64,000 bases of DNA from the NCBI RefSeq assembly GCF_044359855.1, contig NZ_CP132291.1, positions 124,001-188,000 on the forward strand, read 5' to 3'. The position numbers and the translations under genes were made by a program. Positions 63,044 to 64,000 of this stretch are shown one piece after another. The notes beneath the pieces are model-generated. The model was given only the letters and a program-made list of their open reading frames with translations, did no database searches and had not been told where the DNA came from. The DNA comes from Rummeliibacillus pycnus_A (GTDB lineage Bacteria > Bacillota > Bacilli > Bacillales_A > Planococcaceae). Every line of letters begins with the position of its first letter. The stretch's first letter is position 1.

Positions 63044-63883
63044 TTAATTTTCCTCTTTCATTTTTCTGAGTAGTAGCCATTCGAAAAGTACAAAGAGAGC
63101 AATGGGTAAAATAATGCCAAGAACAACAAAAGTTTGGCTTTTACCATCTTGGAATAATACCTTCGTTTGAGGAATCCTTAATAATAAACCAAAAATTCCT
63201 AAAGTAATAACGAAAACAAGGCCTCCATAAAATTCTCGTTTCTTTTTGAATATTACATATACAACCGCCATGACTAAAATAGTAAGAATGGCAATCCAAT
63301 CAAATGGGGCAGTGATTTTTACAATACCTTGTTTAGGAGTAAAAAGTTGAATAAGGAAAAATAAGCCGAATGGAATCATTGCCAATATCCATATTACGAA
63401 AAAATTAATTAATTTAGGTAATTTTATTTTTATATAAACACTCAGATGTAACAATTTAAAGATGCCATAAACCAATGCAACTGAAAAAATCCCATTCAAC
63501 AATATAACAAATACATTTACTTGTAATGTTGGTGCTGTAAAACTACCGACAATGGTGTAAAACGTACTGATTAAAAAAATCCAACTACTTATTTTAAAAA
63601 TCGATTTCCATGAAGGTTTATCAAATTGCTTTGTCAGTTGATCAACAACTTCTTTCGGATTTTTACCGAAATACTCTTCTGCCGATTCATCATGCTTTTG
63701 AGCTTCTAAAATATCTTGTAATATCGTCATTAATTGTCGTTCTGTTTCTAATTCATCATAGAAAATTCCAAATGTTCGCATATATAGTAGAATATCTTCA
63801 TAGTACACTTTATTTTCTGGGGACAGCTGTTCTCTATACTTATTATTTTGTTTCACTAATTGTTTGGCTGCGTCATTTTTCAA
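63044..63883 (-). CDS. HAAS/DUF1129-type membrane protein
   Basis: A 280-residue protein. The soluble N-terminal part (KLxKxNxxYREQLSPENKVYYEDILLYMR to ESAEEYFGKNPKEVVDQLTK) is the HAAS signalling-type domain of PadR-linked proteins. Seven or so membrane helices follow (FKISSWIFLISTFYTIVG onward). Start TTG 63883 has CGGAGAG ten bases upstream; GTG 63892 overlaps the PadR stop. It is probably the partner of the padR gene, with which it forms an operon. Confidence 0.75.
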   Translation of the reverse strand: MKNDAAKQLVKQNNKYREQLSPENKVYYEDILLYMRTFGIFYDELETERQLMTILQDILEAQKHDESAEEYFGKNPKEVVDQLTKQFDKPSWKSIFKISSWIFLISTFYTIVGSFTAPTLQVNVFVILLNGIFSVALVYGIFKLLHLSVYIKIKLPKLINFFVIWILAMIPFGLFFLIQLFTPKQGIVKITAPFDWIAILTILVMAVVYVIFKKKREFYGGLVFVITLGIFGLLLRIPQTKVLFQDGKSQTFVVLGIILPIALFVLFEWLLLRKMKEEN

Positions 63884-63888
63884 CCCAT

Positions 63889-64000
63889 TCACTCTCCGTT
63901 CTTTTCTAAAATCCGATTCACTTTTACAATCAACGAACTCCATTGTTCTCTAAAACCTTCTAATTGTTGTTCTCCATCAGGCGTAATAAAGAAGTATTTT
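63889..64000 (-). CDS. PadR family transcriptional regulator (C-terminal part, cut by window edge)
   Basis: In the minus strand the frame reads YFFITPDGEQQLEGFREQWS, LIVKVNRILEKNGE and a stop. YFxITxxGxxxLxxFRxxW is the wing and last helix of PadR regulators. The N-terminus lies beyond the window. It overlaps or abuts the HAAS gene. The short length limits confidence, but the pairing with HAAS supports it. Confidence 0.75.
   Translation of the reverse strand, partial: KYFFITPDGEQQLEGFREQWSSLIVKVNRILEKNGE

Noticed and set aside
1..64000. tRNA or rRNA genes, prophage genes, plasmid origin, intact IS
   Set aside because: Scanned for tRNA-like GGTTC/CCA ends, rRNA blocks, integrase or terminase-like proteins; none found among the open frames or gaps.

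Overview
The window is about 64 kb of low-GC chromosomal DNA from a Gram-positive endospore-former type of bacterium. Strong AGGAGG-type ribosome sites, frequent TTG/GTG starts, T-rich intrinsic terminators, a type I preQ1 riboswitch, a CcpA cre site, PucR, YunG, YdhK and YrrT-like proteins all point to Bacillales. The gene style suggests the Planococcaceae (Lysinibacillus/Solibacillus-like), but genus is an inference. No rRNA, tRNA, CRISPR array or intact transposase was seen.

Layout. 1-6 kb: single genes (tail of a drug-efflux MFS pump, flavodoxin-like reductase, Cu/Zn superoxide dismutase lipoprotein, histidine phosphatase, ATP-grasp ligase, SRPBCC protein, MBL hydrolase). 6.1-10.8 kb: acetoin dehydrogenase operon in the order E3-E1alpha-E1beta-E2, behind a cre site. 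13-25.8 kb: a reductive pyrimidine catabolism locus split around a PucR-type regulator. PreT/PreA, dihydropyrimidinase, beta-ureidopropionase and an NCS1 permease lie on the plus strand; an aminotransferase and a CoA-acylating semialdehyde dehydrogenase lie on the minus strand. Together they predict uracil to acetyl-CoA. 27-30 kb: LytTR regulator, DUF3021 protein and ABC exporter. 29.9-34.2 kb: TetR gene with two palindromic operators, divergent from an E2-E1alpha-E1beta complex that has no E3 of its own. 34.6-38.5 kb: CoA-disulfide reductase/rhodanese fusion behind a CstR-like operator, then an ECF sigma/anti-sigma pair. 39-44 kb: M20 hydrolase, MazG-like protein, preQ1 riboswitch plus queF, MOSC protein, a decayed second copy of the riboswitch, and an FhuF-like protein. 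45-49 kb: TetR, polar amino-acid ABC importer and OsmC. 49-64 kb: MerR regulator, exonuclease-BRCT protein with lost catalytic residues, phosphoglucomutase, two-component system, bacitracin/lantibiotic-type ABC transporter, nitronate monooxygenase, a methyltransferase with a possible leader peptide, RNase H-like protein, YdhK lipoprotein and a PadR/HAAS pair.

The most unusual content is between the genes. At least six related MITE-like elements (family A) carry about 45-bp terminal inverted repeats and a GC-rich foldable core. A second family (B, about 238 bp, ends of ACTGAAAAAGT type) carries the same kind of core and has inserted into one A copy. Closing stems of the cores differ between copies yet stay self-complementary, which argues that folding is selected. 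Other structures: four 11-bp repeats at an exact 21-bp period, an 88-nt structured element after the acetoin operon, and relics of a transposase, a LysE exporter and possibly a DapF-like epimerase.
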